Notes: a model not told the origin generated them from the letters alone. DNA of 64,000 nucleotides from Alicyclobacillus mali NBRC 102425 (GCF_001570745.1 NZ_BCSG01000003.1:1-64000), one strand, 5' to 3'. Positions 42,717 through 51,436 are shown, numbered from the stretch's first letter. A program made the numbers and translations.

Positions 42717-42742
42717 GACGTATCTCGTCGCGCCGCGGTTCA
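42717..42742 (-). promoter_or_regulatory. ECF-type promoter upstream of the sigma gene
   Basis: TGAACC (42742-42737), 16 bases, CGTC (42720-42717). This matches the TGAAAC-N16-CGTA pattern of SigW-like sigma factors and suggests autoregulation. Confidence 0.55.
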
Positions 42743-42840
42743 TTCGACAGACGGGTTTTGCTTCAGGAGATGTGCCGCGCTGGCGCCCCTGCTTGCCTCC
42801 ATTGTACCCGGAGTCAATCCGTACAAGAAGCTGGAAAGCA

Positions 42841-42877
42841 AAAATCGGCCGGTCCGCGCGTGGCGGAACAGCCGATT
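42841..42877 (-). terminator. intrinsic terminator after the coat protein gene
   Basis: AATCGGC pairs with GCCGATT around an internal stem, followed by TTTTTGC on the minus strand. Confidence 0.75.
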
Positions 42878-42911
42878 CACTGAGCTTGTGCGCGAGCACC
42901 GGTTTTGGAAC

Positions 42912-43109
42912 TCAGCAGTTGCCCCCAGGGCAGCCGGGATCGACCGTCACGTTCTTCGTCTCGGGCTGCATGACATAGCGCGGGACGTTGACGATGAACT
43001 GGCGATTGACCCGCACCACGGGTTGGATAATGGGCACCTCCCGGCAAACGTAGCAGTCGTTGTACTCGTAAATCGGCGGGCATACAATCGGCGGGCACGG
43101 CTTCATCAT
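42912..43109 (-). CDS. CotD-like spore coat protein
   Basis: 65 residues, rich in Pro, Cys, Val and Tyr (KPCPPIVCPPIYEYNDCYVC; ending PGCPGGNC). Small Cys-rich proteins of this kind are CotD-family inner spore coat proteins. ATG 43109 lies nine bases after GGGAGG. It is monocistronic with its own terminator. It supports a spore-forming host. Confidence 0.7.
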   Translation of the reverse strand: MMKPCPPIVCPPIYEYNDCYVCREVPIIQPVVRVNRQFIVNVPRYVMQPETKNVTVDPGCPGGNC

Positions 43110-43235
43110 GACCTGCATCCTCCCTTTTACCCTGAGTATTCGCGGGATACTACAGGATACTGGGCCGCCGACCTTCCTGGCGCGGCGCGTGTCCCGGATG
43201 AAGCCTGCCAGCCACAACTTCCGTCTGACGATCGC

Positions 43236-44627
43236 CTAGGACACGCCTGCGACGTTGATGGCGTGATCGGCCGTGTCCTTCGGAAACCAACGGATGCCGA
43301 TGGACGGGTGGATCCCATCGGAGGGATTGTGCACGACCATGGCGGGATCGACGGGGCGGCCGCCGAGTTCCAGCACGGTGCGGCGCGGGTTCTGTGTATA
43401 AAACGTGACCCCCCGCACCTCGTCGAGCGTGGGAGCGTGGCTGCCCAAGACGGGATCGTCCACGGCGCGGATGTGGATATACGTGCGGCCAAAGGCGTGG
43501 GTCACGTCGTAGCGCAGGTGATCCCGAGTGACGTTGTAGTGGAGCAGGCGGCTGGTGCGCGTCACGAGCAGTCTGCCACTTCGCTCGTGCTGGGCGAGGC
43601 GCTCGAGCGCCGCCACGGCGTCCTTGGGCAGGACGCCTGGGTACGGCGTGCCACAAAGGTGCTGCGCCACCACCGCAAGTCCTCCGTCCGCTTCAAGACG
43701 TGCGAGGTGCGCCTCGGAGAGCTGCTCATCGAGCCCGTACGGGGTCCAGTTCCATACGACCGCGCCCTGGGGCGTGTAGCGCTCGTTCGTGTAGCGCCAA
43801 AATCCCCACACGCGCCGCCCATCCGTGAGGCGCAGCGGAAAGACCACCGACGGGCGCGAGAACGCGTTGCTCGAGATGTCCGGCCACACAAACCGGATGC
43901 CATAGGGAATGGTCAGATCCGTGTGGTAATACGGCGATCCCGGCAGATCGCCCTGTTGGTACGCATAGAACCGCCCGCGGCCGCGCGCCCCGAAGTTGTC
44001 GACGTTCGACCGATTGCCGTGATCCGTCCACACATCGACAAAGTCGCGATTTGCTTTCAGCGCGGTGACAGCTTGCGCGGCGAGATGGCGCCGGAAACGC
44101 GTCGTCTGTTGGTTGACCTGGCTGAAGTCGCCGTAGGTGTGCATGGTGTCGATCCAGCCGTCGCGGATATACGCGTGGATGGCCTTGGCGCCGTAGGGAA
44201 CCCGGCCCGTGCCGCGGAAGTAGGAGAGCTCCCGCTGGAGCGGCACGCGCCCAATTTCGTCCACGATATGAGGCTGATCGTTCGCGGTATACACAAAAAA
44301 CGAGTCGGCGTAGTCGAGTCCGAGTCCCCGGCCAAGTGGCGTGATTTGCGTCGTATTGATAAAACGATGCACCAGGTTGAACTTGCGCAACGTCTGACTG
44401 TCCGCGTCCGACGAGATGGCCAACATGGCACGATACGGATACGGAAACCGGCGCACGCCATAGACCGTGGGCGAAGCGGACGCAGCCTGCCACTCGGCCG
44501 CGGCCGGATGCGCGCCTGGAACTGCGCGCGGAGCCTCGCCCGCGAAGATCGCGCCAGGCAGCGCCGCGGCCGCCGCGCCGACGGCCATGCCCGTGATTGC
44601 AAGCAGGCGAACCCACCTGTTGAGCAT
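43236..44627 (-). CDS. large secreted protein, possibly polysaccharide deacetylase-like
   Basis: 463 residues with a signal peptide (LLAITGMAVGAAAAALPGAIFAG cut near residue 29). The next region AMLAISSDADSQTLRKF has the position and beta-strand style of the NodB deacetylase motif (SxDxD), and MHTYGDF and DVWTDHGNRSNVDNFG supply candidate His/Asp ligands. ATG 44627 follows GGAGGTGG. It probably acts on a wall or coat polysaccharide, but the family assignment is tentative and the usual HxxxH motif was not identified. Confidence 0.55.
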   Translation of the reverse strand: MLNRWVRLLAITGMAVGAAAAALPGAIFAGEAPRAVPGAHPAAAEWQAASASPTVYGVRRFPYPYRAMLAISSDADSQTLRKFNLVHRFINTTQITPLGRGLGLDYADSFFVYTANDQPHIVDEIGRVPLQRELSYFRGTGRVPYGAKAIHAYIRDGWIDTMHTYGDFSQVNQQTTRFRRHLAAQAVTALKANRDFVDVWTDHGNRSNVDNFGARGRGRFYAYQQGDLPGSPYYHTDLTIPYGIRFVWPDISSNAFSRPSVVFPLRLTDGRRVWGFWRYTNERYTPQGAVVWNWTPYGLDEQLSEAHLARLEADGGLAVVAQHLCGTPYPGVLPKDAVAALERLAQHERSGRLLVTRTSRLLHYNVTRDHLRYDVTHAFGRTYIHIRAVDDPVLGSHAPTLDEVRGVTFYTQNPRRTVLELGGRPVDPAMVVHNPSDGIHPSIGIRWFPKDTADHAINVAGVS

Positions 44628-44737
44628 GCAACCACCTCCTCTCCCTCGTGTTCCCGGGGAAAGAGGCGGCTATGTGACACGGCAGACGCAGGTTGCAGGA
44701 GAAATAGGAAATACAACCCAGTACCCCGCTCGTCTTG

Positions 44738-46267
44738 TTACGTCATCTCCGCGTCCTCGGTCGAACTGCAGGCGCCGCTCACCTCGTCCGCATCGGCCGC
44801 GAACAGTCCCATGCCGAAATGGCAGTTGGCGCCGAGCGCGATAGGGCCGTACACAGGTTCGGCGAACTCCAGCCGCCAAAACGAACCCCACCGCCCGGGG
44901 ATATTCTGTCGCTTGCCGTAGCGCAGCCTGCGGAACTTGTGCGCAGGTACCATCTGTCCCGCGACATGCGCCGCCGCACGAGGCGTGATGGCCACAGGTT
45001 CCGGCAGCCCGCGCAGTTTCAACTCCTTGCGGATCTGCTCGACGGGGCCGAACTTGGCTCCACCATGCTTTGCGTGCCATGGATGAAGATACGGCGTGAT
45101 GGAAACGAAGATGCGCGCAGGTCCCACCAGATGATCCTCGGGCAAAAGCGTCGCCCCCTCCCCGGCTCCCGGGACGCGCCACAGCTCTTCCAGCGAGACT
45201 CGCCACCTGCGCTTCGGGCCCGGCCACCAATCCGGCGTGACGAGGGTGCGAATGCGCTCGAGCGCCGCAATGACGCCTTCAGGAAACGGCTCCTGCGCGT
45301 AAATGAGCACATGGTCCAAGAATCCGTCGTCATCCAGGTCCTCGGGCAGCACAAAGACGTGCTGGTGGCCCCGCCGGCTGACGGCCCCCGGCTCATTCGG
45401 CTCATGCCCGGTGATGATGAGTGGGGCCGGAGCTTCTCGGTCATCGTACCGGCTCAGGATGGACTGATGAAAGACCTCCGAGATGTCCAATGCATCGGTG
45501 ATTCGAGGACGGGCCCCATCAGCGATTGCATACCGGGCGGCATTGACAGTTGCCCGATCCGCCAAGAGACGATACGAGCGCCTTGGCCTCCTGGAGACGT
45601 GCGCCGAGCGACCTTCGATTGCATACGTCACGCGGTGAGCGGCGAACGACGCCACGATGCCGTCACCGCGGGCCAAGGCTTCGAGCAGGTTGAACGGTTC
45701 CGGCACGGAGGAGCGGTGCGCCGAAGCCTGGGACCACACGTGGGACGGCAGCGGACAAAGCCATTCCACGCGCATCCCATGTCTATCGAGACTCTCGCCT
45801 GCTCTGGACGCAAGAACTGGGCGTGCATCCACCCGATGCGGCAACTCTCGCAACACTTCGCAACGAAGCCAATCCTCCGCTGAGCAAACACCCGGCAGTT
45901 CTGCCAGGATCTGCTCAAACAACTCGAGTTCGTCCGACCCAAGGGATATATGAGGCCAGGACACGCAGAAGATGGCGGGACGAGCGACCCGCAGGACGGC
46001 GCGCGCCGCGTGATCCCTCGCCTCTCGGTGCAACAGCTCGATACCGGAAGGAAGGGTGTACAAGGGCGGCTCAAGCGAGAGCGCTTCCACGAGGGAGCCA
46101 AGCGCAGGTGGCTGAGATGACGGATGGAACCGCATGCGGGTGGCGGCGACGACGAGGGCGCGCATGATTATCCACGGCGAAGGAGGCCATTCCATCTGGG
46201 ATCCACACCGCTTCTCGAGAGGCACGGGGTGCGCGCCTGCGGCAAGACGGAACGCAATGCCGATCAC
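44738..46267 (-). CDS. csb2: type I-G (I-U) CRISPR protein Csb2, Cas5-Cas6-like
   Basis: 509 residues, full length for Csb2 (GSU0054 family). The N-terminal Cas5-like part carries the hallmark EWPPSPW (26-32) followed by IIMRALVVAA. The C-terminal Cas6-like part has the conserved HQHVFVLPEDLDDDGFLDHV near 301-320, and a Gly-rich loop GANCHFGMGLF near 479-489. In type I-G complexes this protein binds and cuts precursor crRNA. GTG 46267 is used: it overlaps the stop of the 99-residue gene upstream (GTGA). No csb1, csx17 or cas3 gene is near, and the CRISPR array lies 8.8 kb away beyond sulfur genes. No truncation or frameshift is seen. Confidence 0.85.
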   Translation of the reverse strand: MIGIAFRLAAGAHPVPLEKRCGSQMEWPPSPWIIMRALVVAATRMRFHPSSQPPALGSLVEALSLEPPLYTLPSGIELLHREARDHAARAVLRVARPAIFCVSWPHISLGSDELELFEQILAELPGVCSAEDWLRCEVLRELPHRVDARPVLASRAGESLDRHGMRVEWLCPLPSHVWSQASAHRSSVPEPFNLLEALARGDGIVASFAAHRVTYAIEGRSAHVSRRPRRSYRLLADRATVNAARYAIADGARPRITDALDISEVFHQSILSRYDDREAPAPLIITGHEPNEPGAVSRRGHQHVFVLPEDLDDDGFLDHVLIYAQEPFPEGVIAALERIRTLVTPDWWPGPKRRWRVSLEELWRVPGAGEGATLLPEDHLVGPARIFVSITPYLHPWHAKHGGAKFGPVEQIRKELKLRGLPEPVAITPRAAAHVAGQMVPAHKFRRLRYGKRQNIPGRWGSFWRLEFAEPVYGPIALGANCHFGMGLFAADADEVSGACSSTEDAEMT

Positions 46268-46563
46268 GGTGCCACTTCCCTCTCTGCATAGATTCGCGCA
46301 TGGGGATGGCGCGAGGAGACATCGAGCGCATAAGGCAGAGGACTTCCATCCCTTTCCCAATTCTCAGAAACCTTGATTGGCCCGTGCACGAGCACGCGGA
46401 CGGCCATCAGTGGGGCACCATCGCTTGGATGGGAGACAAGGGGCCTTCGCTCGACGCTCCAAATGGACACGCTGACGCACCCATCGTAGTCTTCCTGGGA
46501 TTGGGCGTCAAGGTCTTGATCGGATATGCCTGGTTCAATCTTGTCGCATTCGTATCCCAGCAC
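46264..46563 (-). CDS. 99-residue protein coupled to csb2, unknown family
   Basis: It starts at GTG 46563 and ends in a GTGA overlap with csb2, strong evidence of coupled translation. The protein is soluble and acidic at the N terminus (IEPGISDQDLDAQSQEDYDG), with a predicted beta-rich middle (APLMAVRVLVHGPIKVSENW). It does not look like any Cas protein I know. It may be a small effector subunit, a partner of Csb2, or the last part of a larger decayed gene; a stop lies 11 codons upstream, and no good ribosome site is seen. Confidence 0.55.
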   Translation of the reverse strand: MLGYECDKIEPGISDQDLDAQSQEDYDGCVSVSIWSVERRPLVSHPSDGAPLMAVRVLVHGPIKVSENWERDGSPLPYALDVSSRHPHARIYAEREVAP

Positions 46564-46660
46564 CTGCGGCGGTTGCGCTTTCCTGTTCGTTTTTCATTTG
46601 TTATTCTATTTCATATGCGAATCTGCGAATCGACTATCCGCCAGCGTCTGGGAGGCCCTC

Positions 46661-47479
46661 ATGTCGCAACCTGTGACACATCCATTCGATAAAGCCACCG
46701 AGCTTTGCTATGACGGCCAACGGTTTCACGGAGACGTCAGAGCCGAATATTACAACATGGTGGGGCCGTTCGGCGGCGTCACCGCGGCCACCATGCTCAA
46801 AGCCGCCATGTCCCATCCCGAGCGCCTCGGGCATCCGCTCGCACTGACCGTGAATTTTACCGCGCCCGCCAAGGTGGCGCCGTTTGTCATCGAAGCGGTG
46901 CCTGTCCGCACAAACCGATCGACGCAGCACTTCTCGCTGACCATGGTGCAGGAAGGAGAAGTGGTCACCACCGCAACGGCCGTGTTCGGTATTCGACGCG
47001 AATCCTTCTTCCATACCGAAGCAATGATGCCCGACGTACTCCCGCCTCGGGAGGTGCCGAGATTCGTCGCGCCCGCGCCACTCCCGTGGATGCAGTGGTA
47101 CCACGTTCGCCTCATCCGAGGCTCCGCGTTCGACGACGTTCAGGAAGCCACCACCTACCAGTGGATGCGCGACGATCCGCCGCGCCCGCTCGATCACGCC
47201 GCGCTCGCCGCGCTATGCGACACGTTCGTGCCGCGTGTGTACGTGAAGCTGAAGCGGCCTGTCCCCATCGGCACCGTGACATTCACCGTGTACTTTCTCG
47301 CCGATCCGGAGACCATTTCCCGCCAAGGCACCAACGAGCTGCTCGGCGTCGCCCGCGCCACCAGCTTTTCCCACGGCTACTTCGACCAAATCGGCGAAGT
47401 GTGGTCGCAGGACGGTCATCTCCTGGCGACCACCACGCAGCTCGTGTACATGAAGGCACCCGTCAGCGGCTCTTCATGA
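46661..47479 (+). CDS. acyl-CoA thioesterase, TesB-like double hotdog
   Basis: 272 residues with two hotdog halves. The N-terminal half has YYNMVGPFGGVTAATMLKAA and the second ends with the Asp/Gln-type region DQIGEVWSQDGHLLATTTQL, which matches the C-terminal conserved block of TesB/acyl-CoA thioesterase II. It hydrolyses acyl-CoA esters. ATG 46661 follows GGGAGG at six bases. It is divergent from the csb2 pair and its 3' end overlaps cstR by 17 bases. Confidence 0.82.
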   Translation: MSQPVTHPFDKATELCYDGQRFHGDVRAEYYNMVGPFGGVTAATMLKAAMSHPERLGHPLALTVNFTAPAKVAPFVIEAVPVRTNRSTQHFSLTMVQEGEVVTTATAVFGIRRESFFHTEAMMPDVLPPREVPRFVAPAPLPWMQWYHVRLIRGSAFDDVQEATTYQWMRDDPPRPLDHAALAALCDTFVPRVYVKLKRPVPIGTVTFTVYFLADPETISRQGTNELLGVARATSFSHGYFDQIGEVWSQDGHLLATTTQLVYMKAPVSGSS

Positions 47480-47723
47480 GCAGCTCGATGGCCTCCTGAA
47501 TGACGTGCTCCGCGGAGCCTTTGCCAGCCAGCTCTTCGCGGATGCACTGTTCCATGTTTTCGCCAACGACGTACATGATGACGCGATCGACCGCCGTGCG
47601 GATGGCCGTGAGCTGATTGACAACCTCTTTGCAACTCTTGCCCTGTTCCATCATGCCGATGACGCCGCGCACCTGGCCTTCGATGCGCTTCAGGCGATTT
47701 TTCATCTGATCGTTGTATTCCAC
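47463..47723 (-). CDS. cstR: persulfide-sensing repressor CstR
   Basis: 86 residues, all helical, CsoR/FrmR (DUF156) family. Two cysteines sit exactly at C31 (GKSCKEVV) and C60 (NMEQCIREE), and the copper-ligand His at 61 is replaced by Ile. That is the signature of CstR, in which per- or polysulfides crosslink the two cysteines and release DNA. It ends a sulfur gene cluster containing rhodaneses, a persulfide dioxygenase and TauE. ATACC-type operators lie in the cluster promoter region. Confidence 0.9.
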   Translation of the reverse strand: MEYNDQMKNRLKRIEGQVRGVIGMMEQGKSCKEVVNQLTAIRTAVDRVIMYVVGENMEQCIREELAGKGSAEHVIQEAIELLMKSR

Positions 47724-47758
47724 AGGAATCCCACCTTTGTCGCCGGAATGTCGGATGG

Positions 47759-47781
47759 GCGGCCTCGCGTAAGCCGCCCTC
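47759..47781 (-). terminator. stem-loop between tauE and cstR
   Basis: A 7-bp perfect stem (GGGCGGC with GCCGCCC) and 9-base loop sits directly after the tauE stop. It lacks a T-run, so it may reduce rather than end read-through. Confidence 0.45.
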
Positions 47782-48580
47782 AGTGGATCAAGATACTGAT
47801 GTTATCGTACAACATGTAAAGTGCAACAAGCACAAGGATTGAGCCGAAGATAGTCTGCAGCAGCGATTTGCGGCCGCCCAACTTCGACGAAACCAAAGTG
47901 CCAAAAAACCCGCCGGCGATCCCGCCGAGCACGTACAGCAGGAACACGTTCCACGCCACGAGTCCCGACGCCGCGTACGATGCGGCGGTGGTGACGCCGA
48001 AAAGCCCCACCGACACAAGGGAACTCCCGATGGCGTCGATCATCTCCATCCCGGCGGCAAACATGAGGCCTGGCACAATCAAAAATCCGCCGCCGATGCC
48101 AAAGAAGCCGGACAAGAGCCCTGTACCGCCGCCTGTGGCGAGCACTCTCCCCCACCGGAAGGCTGTCGCGGCATCCGATGCCGCAGGCTTCCCATTCCCG
48201 CGCCTCGCCTGAATCAGCGTGCGAACCGCGATGACGAGAATGAGCAGCGCGAACAAGAAGAGAAGCGCCTTCCCGTCGAGCATCTTGCCGAAGATGGAAC
48301 CCACCACCGCCCCGATGGCGCCTGGGATGGCAAAGAGAATGGCGGGCTTCCATCGCACATGGCCGTGCCGCCAGTGCGGAATCAGGTTGATCCACGCGTT
48401 GACCGCCACCGCGAGCGCGGTCGTCCCGATGACGATGTGGGCGTTGTGTATCCCCACCACGTACAGGAGCAAAGGCACTGCGAGAATGGAACCGCCGCCG
48501 CCGATGAGGCCCAGCGTAAACCCGACGACCCCGCCACATGCGATGGCAAGCACAATCTGTAGGCCACTCAGCGCGACCAT
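47780..48580 (-). CDS. TauE/SafE-family sulfite exporter 1
   Basis: 266 residues, about eight segments in two repeated halves (GGVVGFTLGLIGGGGSILAVPLLLY; TGLLSGFFGIGGGFLIVPGL), the TauE/SafE signature. It probably exports sulfite or thiosulfate formed by the neighbouring persulfide dioxygenase. It follows that gene after a gap holding a large hairpin. A second, different TauE protein is encoded divergently at 51557. Confidence 0.88.
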   Translation of the reverse strand: MVALSGLQIVLAIACGGVVGFTLGLIGGGGSILAVPLLLYVVGIHNAHIVIGTTALAVAVNAWINLIPHWRHGHVRWKPAILFAIPGAIGAVVGSIFGKMLDGKALLFLFALLILVIAVRTLIQARRGNGKPAASDAATAFRWGRVLATGGGTGLLSGFFGIGGGFLIVPGLMFAAGMEMIDAIGSSLVSVGLFGVTTAASYAASGLVAWNVFLLYVLGGIAGGFFGTLVSSKLGGRKSLLQTIFGSILVLVALYMLYDNISILIH

Positions 48581-48611
48581 CGAGCTTCCCCCTCAAATCA
48601 AAGTTCTCCAC

Positions 48612-48651
48612 CCGGATCAATACCTGTACATGTTCAGGTATCGATCCGGGC
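48612..48651. repeat. large imperfect palindrome between the persulfide dioxygenase and tauE genes
   Basis: CCCGGATC and GATCCGGG enclose ATACCTG and CAGGTAT around an 8-base loop, giving a stem of 15 pairs with one mismatch. The inner arms resemble CstR half-sites. It may be an operator, an RNA processing site or an attenuator. Confidence 0.6.
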
Positions 48652-48680
48652 GCGAAAAATCCGCAAATCGAACGCCATCT

Positions 48681-49817
48681 TCAGCCGTGCACCGCGCACC
48701 GATTCGGGCCAATCTCCATCTCGCTCGCCTCGTCTGTGTTCGGCGTCAGCTTGCCCATATTCGTCATCCGAATCTGCTGATAGGCGTTCGGTTGCGGCGG
48801 CAGGTTCTCTGTCACGGTCGAGACGAATTTACCTTCGTCCTGAATCTGAAGACCCGGATTCTTCTCGTAGAGCTCCGACAGAGTGGCGCACACGCAGCCG
48901 TGATCGTTCACCTCGGACGCCCACGCGTAGTGCGCCGGGAGCACCACGAGATGGCCCGGAAGCTCGCGATAGGTCTCGTACAGCGTCCGCCGCAAATCCG
49001 GCGCGAACTCCTTCGCGCGCCCTGCGAGATCCGGCCGACCGATGGAGCCCACAAACAGGATGTCGCCGGAGAGCAGGTACTGGCCATCCACCACAAGCGA
49101 CGTGCTGCCCGGCGTGTGACCCGGCGAGTGAAGTGCCCGGATGGCGATGCGGCTGTCGCCAATGCGAATTTCATCGCCGTCGTTCAGCGGTCGGTACGCG
49201 TACGTCACCTCGCTGGCATCGCCCGGCGGCAGATAATACGCGGCCGAAGCTGCCTCCGCCAGCGCGCGCCCACCCGAGATGTGGTCCGCGTGCAAATGCG
49301 TGTCGATCGCGGCGACAAGTTTCGCGCCCTGCTCCTTCGCAAACTGCAGGTATACGTCGACGAACCGCGCCGGATCGACCACGGCCATCTCGCCGTTTGA
49401 AACGACGGCGTACGACAAACACCCCTTGCCGACGCGCAGGAACTGATACAGCGCGCCTCCTGCCACGTCCCCCACCTTTACCGGATGCAGGTACTCGCTC
49501 CAGGCCCGCATACCGCCCTGGAGATAGGCGACGCGCTGAAGCCCCGCCTTCACGAGCTCCTCCGCGACAAACTTGGACGATCCCTCCTTCGCGCACACGA
49601 CGAGGATGTCCTTGTCTCGCGGAAGTTTGGGCAACAGCGCATCGACGCCATCCAACAGATCGAAGTATGGCACGTTCAGCGATTCAATGACTTCCCCTTC
49701 GATGCGCCAGTCCGCAAATGCATCCTCGTTCCGCACATCGAGCAAGAAGAACGGCTCGCGGCGAAGGATGCGCTGATAAACCTCGGACGGCGTCCAGGCC
49801 GTCAACGTCAGTTCCAT
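48681..49817 (-). CDS. rhodanese-persulfide dioxygenase fusion (CstB-like)
   Basis: 378 residues. The N-terminal rhodanese domain has its active Cys at C75 (VVCAKEGSS). The C-terminal metallo-beta-lactamase domain of ETHE1 type has HLHADH at 174-179. Such fusions oxidise glutathione, bacillithiol or CoA persulfide to sulfite and pass sulfur to thiosulfate. In the usual CstB the order is dioxygenase-rhodanese; here the rhodanese comes first. Its ATG overlaps the stop of the TusA-rhodanese gene (TAATG). Confidence 0.86.
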   Translation of the reverse strand: MELTLTAWTPSEVYQRILRREPFFLLDVRNEDAFADWRIEGEVIESLNVPYFDLLDGVDALLPKLPRDKDILVVCAKEGSSKFVAEELVKAGLQRVAYLQGGMRAWSEYLHPVKVGDVAGGALYQFLRVGKGCLSYAVVSNGEMAVVDPARFVDVYLQFAKEQGAKLVAAIDTHLHADHISGGRALAEAASAAYYLPPGDASEVTYAYRPLNDGDEIRIGDSRIAIRALHSPGHTPGSTSLVVDGQYLLSGDILFVGSIGRPDLAGRAKEFAPDLRRTLYETYRELPGHLVVLPAHYAWASEVNDHGCVCATLSELYEKNPGLQIQDEGKFVSTVTENLPPQPNAYQQIRMTNMGKLTPNTDEASEMEIGPNRCAVHG

Positions 49818-50422
49818 TATTCTTCCACCTCCGACTGCTCCACAGGCCCGTTCCACGCCGACATGCCAGGCACGACGTTTTTTACGCGTGTGAAGCCGTG
49901 ATCGGCGAGAATCTGGCAGGCCAGGTCGCTGCGATTGCCTGTGCGGCACACCACGTAGATGTCCTTGCCCTCGTGCGCCTTCAGTTCGTCGATTCGGGCT
50001 TCGAGCGATCCGAGTGGCGCAAGCACAGCCCCGGGGATGTGTCCGAAGGCATACTCCATCGGCTCGCGCACGTCGATCACGACGGCGTCCCCCTTCGACA
50101 CGCGCTCGGCGAGTTCCTCATTGGACGCCACGTGCGGATATTTCTTCTCCGGTTTCGCCTCTTCCGGCGCGGCCTTGCGGATGTAGTGGCGATACACGCC
50201 ATCCTTCTCCACCGTGCCGAGGTACTGGTGGCCCGTTCGTGTCGCCCAGCTGCGGATGTCCGCGACCGAGCCGGGATCGGTGGCCAGCACCTCAAGCACC
50301 TGACCGGCCTCCATCTCGTCGATGGCCTTCTTGGTGCGCACCATCGGCATGGGGCACGAGAGACCTTTGCAATCGATGAGCTTGTCGACGGTATATGCCT
50401 GCGTCTGCCCTGTAGAACTCAT
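49817..50422 (-). CDS. TusA-rhodanese sulfur carrier (CstA-like)
   Basis: 201 residues. The N-terminal TusA domain has the sulfur-carrier Cys at C23 (GLSCPMPMVRTKKA). The C-terminal rhodanese domain has its active Cys at C159 (YVVCRTGNRS). Such two-domain proteins relay persulfide sulfur. ATG 50422 follows TAGGAGG. The domain order resembles Staphylococcus CstA, which has an extra DsrE domain that here is a separate gene. Confidence 0.88.
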   Translation of the reverse strand: MSSTGQTQAYTVDKLIDCKGLSCPMPMVRTKKAIDEMEAGQVLEVLATDPGSVADIRSWATRTGHQYLGTVEKDGVYRHYIRKAAPEEAKPEKKYPHVASNEELAERVSKGDAVVIDVREPMEYAFGHIPGAVLAPLGSLEARIDELKAHEGKDIYVVCRTGNRSDLACQILADHGFTRVKNVVPGMSAWNGPVEQSEVEE

Positions 50423-50589
50423 GCGTTGTTCATCCTCCTAGCAGTGTTTGTGTAGAGTCTCTATGACATCGCCGCCTGAGGTGGCGCGGCGTCGTGTGCG
50501 GACCTCGAGAGGGAGCGGTGAGTCGAAAGCCGCGCGACCGCCCGCGCACACGGCGCGGGCTGCGGCGGTGCACTGCTCCAAGACACGTA

Positions 50590-50985
50590 TTAAAAGGTGA
50601 CGGTCACGTCTGCGTCGTACGCGAAATCAAGGAAGTTCACGGCTCCTGCAAATTCGACGCCGTCGATGAAATCCTCGGGCTTGAGTTCCATCACGTCGAC
50701 GGTCATCTGGCAAGCGATGAGCCGGACGCCGCTCTCTTTCGCCATCTGAAGCATCTCCTGGATGGACGGCACGTTGTGCTTCTTGAAGTTCTCCGCAAAC
50801 GGCTCGTTTTCCGGCTTGAATTTCAGTATTTGCGCCGAATGTTTGTGGATAATGTTCAGACCTTCGAAGGTGAAGAAGATGGAGACCTCGGCGTCCGTGG
50901 CGACACCCGCCATGGCGATGTTCAGCACTTTGTAGGCCGTTTCGAGTCCCCCGTTTGAGGCGATGATGGCGACTTTCTTGGACAT
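50590..50985 (-). CDS. DsrE-family sulfur transfer protein
   Basis: 131 residues of the DsrE/DsrF-like fold, starting KKVAIIASNGGLETAYKVLN and carrying the conserved Cys C92 in RLIACQMTVDVM, the usual persulfide-carrying residue of DsrE2/DsrE3 proteins. ATG 50985 follows GGGGAGGAA. It lies in the middle of the CstR sulfur operon. Confidence 0.86.
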   Translation of the reverse strand: MSKKVAIIASNGGLETAYKVLNIAMAGVATDAEVSIFFTFEGLNIIHKHSAQILKFKPENEPFAENFKKHNVPSIQEMLQMAKESGVRLIACQMTVDVMELKPEDFIDGVEFAGAVNFLDFAYDADVTVTF

Positions 50986-51063
50986 GATGTTCCTCCCCAC
51001 AGTGTCTCTGAGCTTCACTTATCCGAGTCACGCACCCAGCTCATGGCAGGTGCGGGATGGTCC

Positions 51064-51372
51064 TCATTGCACCGATCCATGCCAGCCGAGCATACCGCCC
51101 ATCAGGTTCCAGAGATTCGAGTAACCTTGGGCCATCAAAAACTGGCATGCGCGTTCGCTGCGCGCCCCACTCCGACAGACCATGACGGTCTCTTGGTGTG
51201 GGTCGATTTCCCGAAACCGCTCCTGGAGCTGGCTGAGCGGGATGTTCTTCGCGCCCGGGATCATCCCCGAAGCCACTTCGGCGGGCTCGCGCACATCGAT
51301 AATCTGCAGCTTTTCTCCGCGCTTCAATCGCTCCTCCAGATCTTGAGAAAGCATGCCGCGCACTTGGCTCAT
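51064..51372 (-). CDS. single-domain rhodanese
   Basis: 102 residues, one rhodanese domain with active Cys at C66 (MVCRSGARSERA). It transfers sulfane sulfur. It is the first gene of the sulfur operon, directly after the CstR-type control region. ATG 51372 follows GGGGGTGATGAGC; an ATG nine bases earlier overlaps that site. Confidence 0.88.
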   Translation of the reverse strand: MSQVRGMLSQDLEERLKRGEKLQIIDVREPAEVASGMIPGAKNIPLSQLQERFREIDPHQETVMVCRSGARSERACQFLMAQGYSNLWNLMGGMLGWHGSVQ

Positions 51373-51436
51373 GCTCATCACCCCCTTGTCCTATCGTACG
51401 CTTCCTTTACCGCCGCATCCAGCGGCGTCTCCAAAT

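Noticed and set aside
42702-44921. 739-residue frame on the plus strand
   Set aside because: It is antisense to the coat and secreted protein genes, His/Arg/Asp-rich, and lacks any known motif; typical of high-GC shadow frames.
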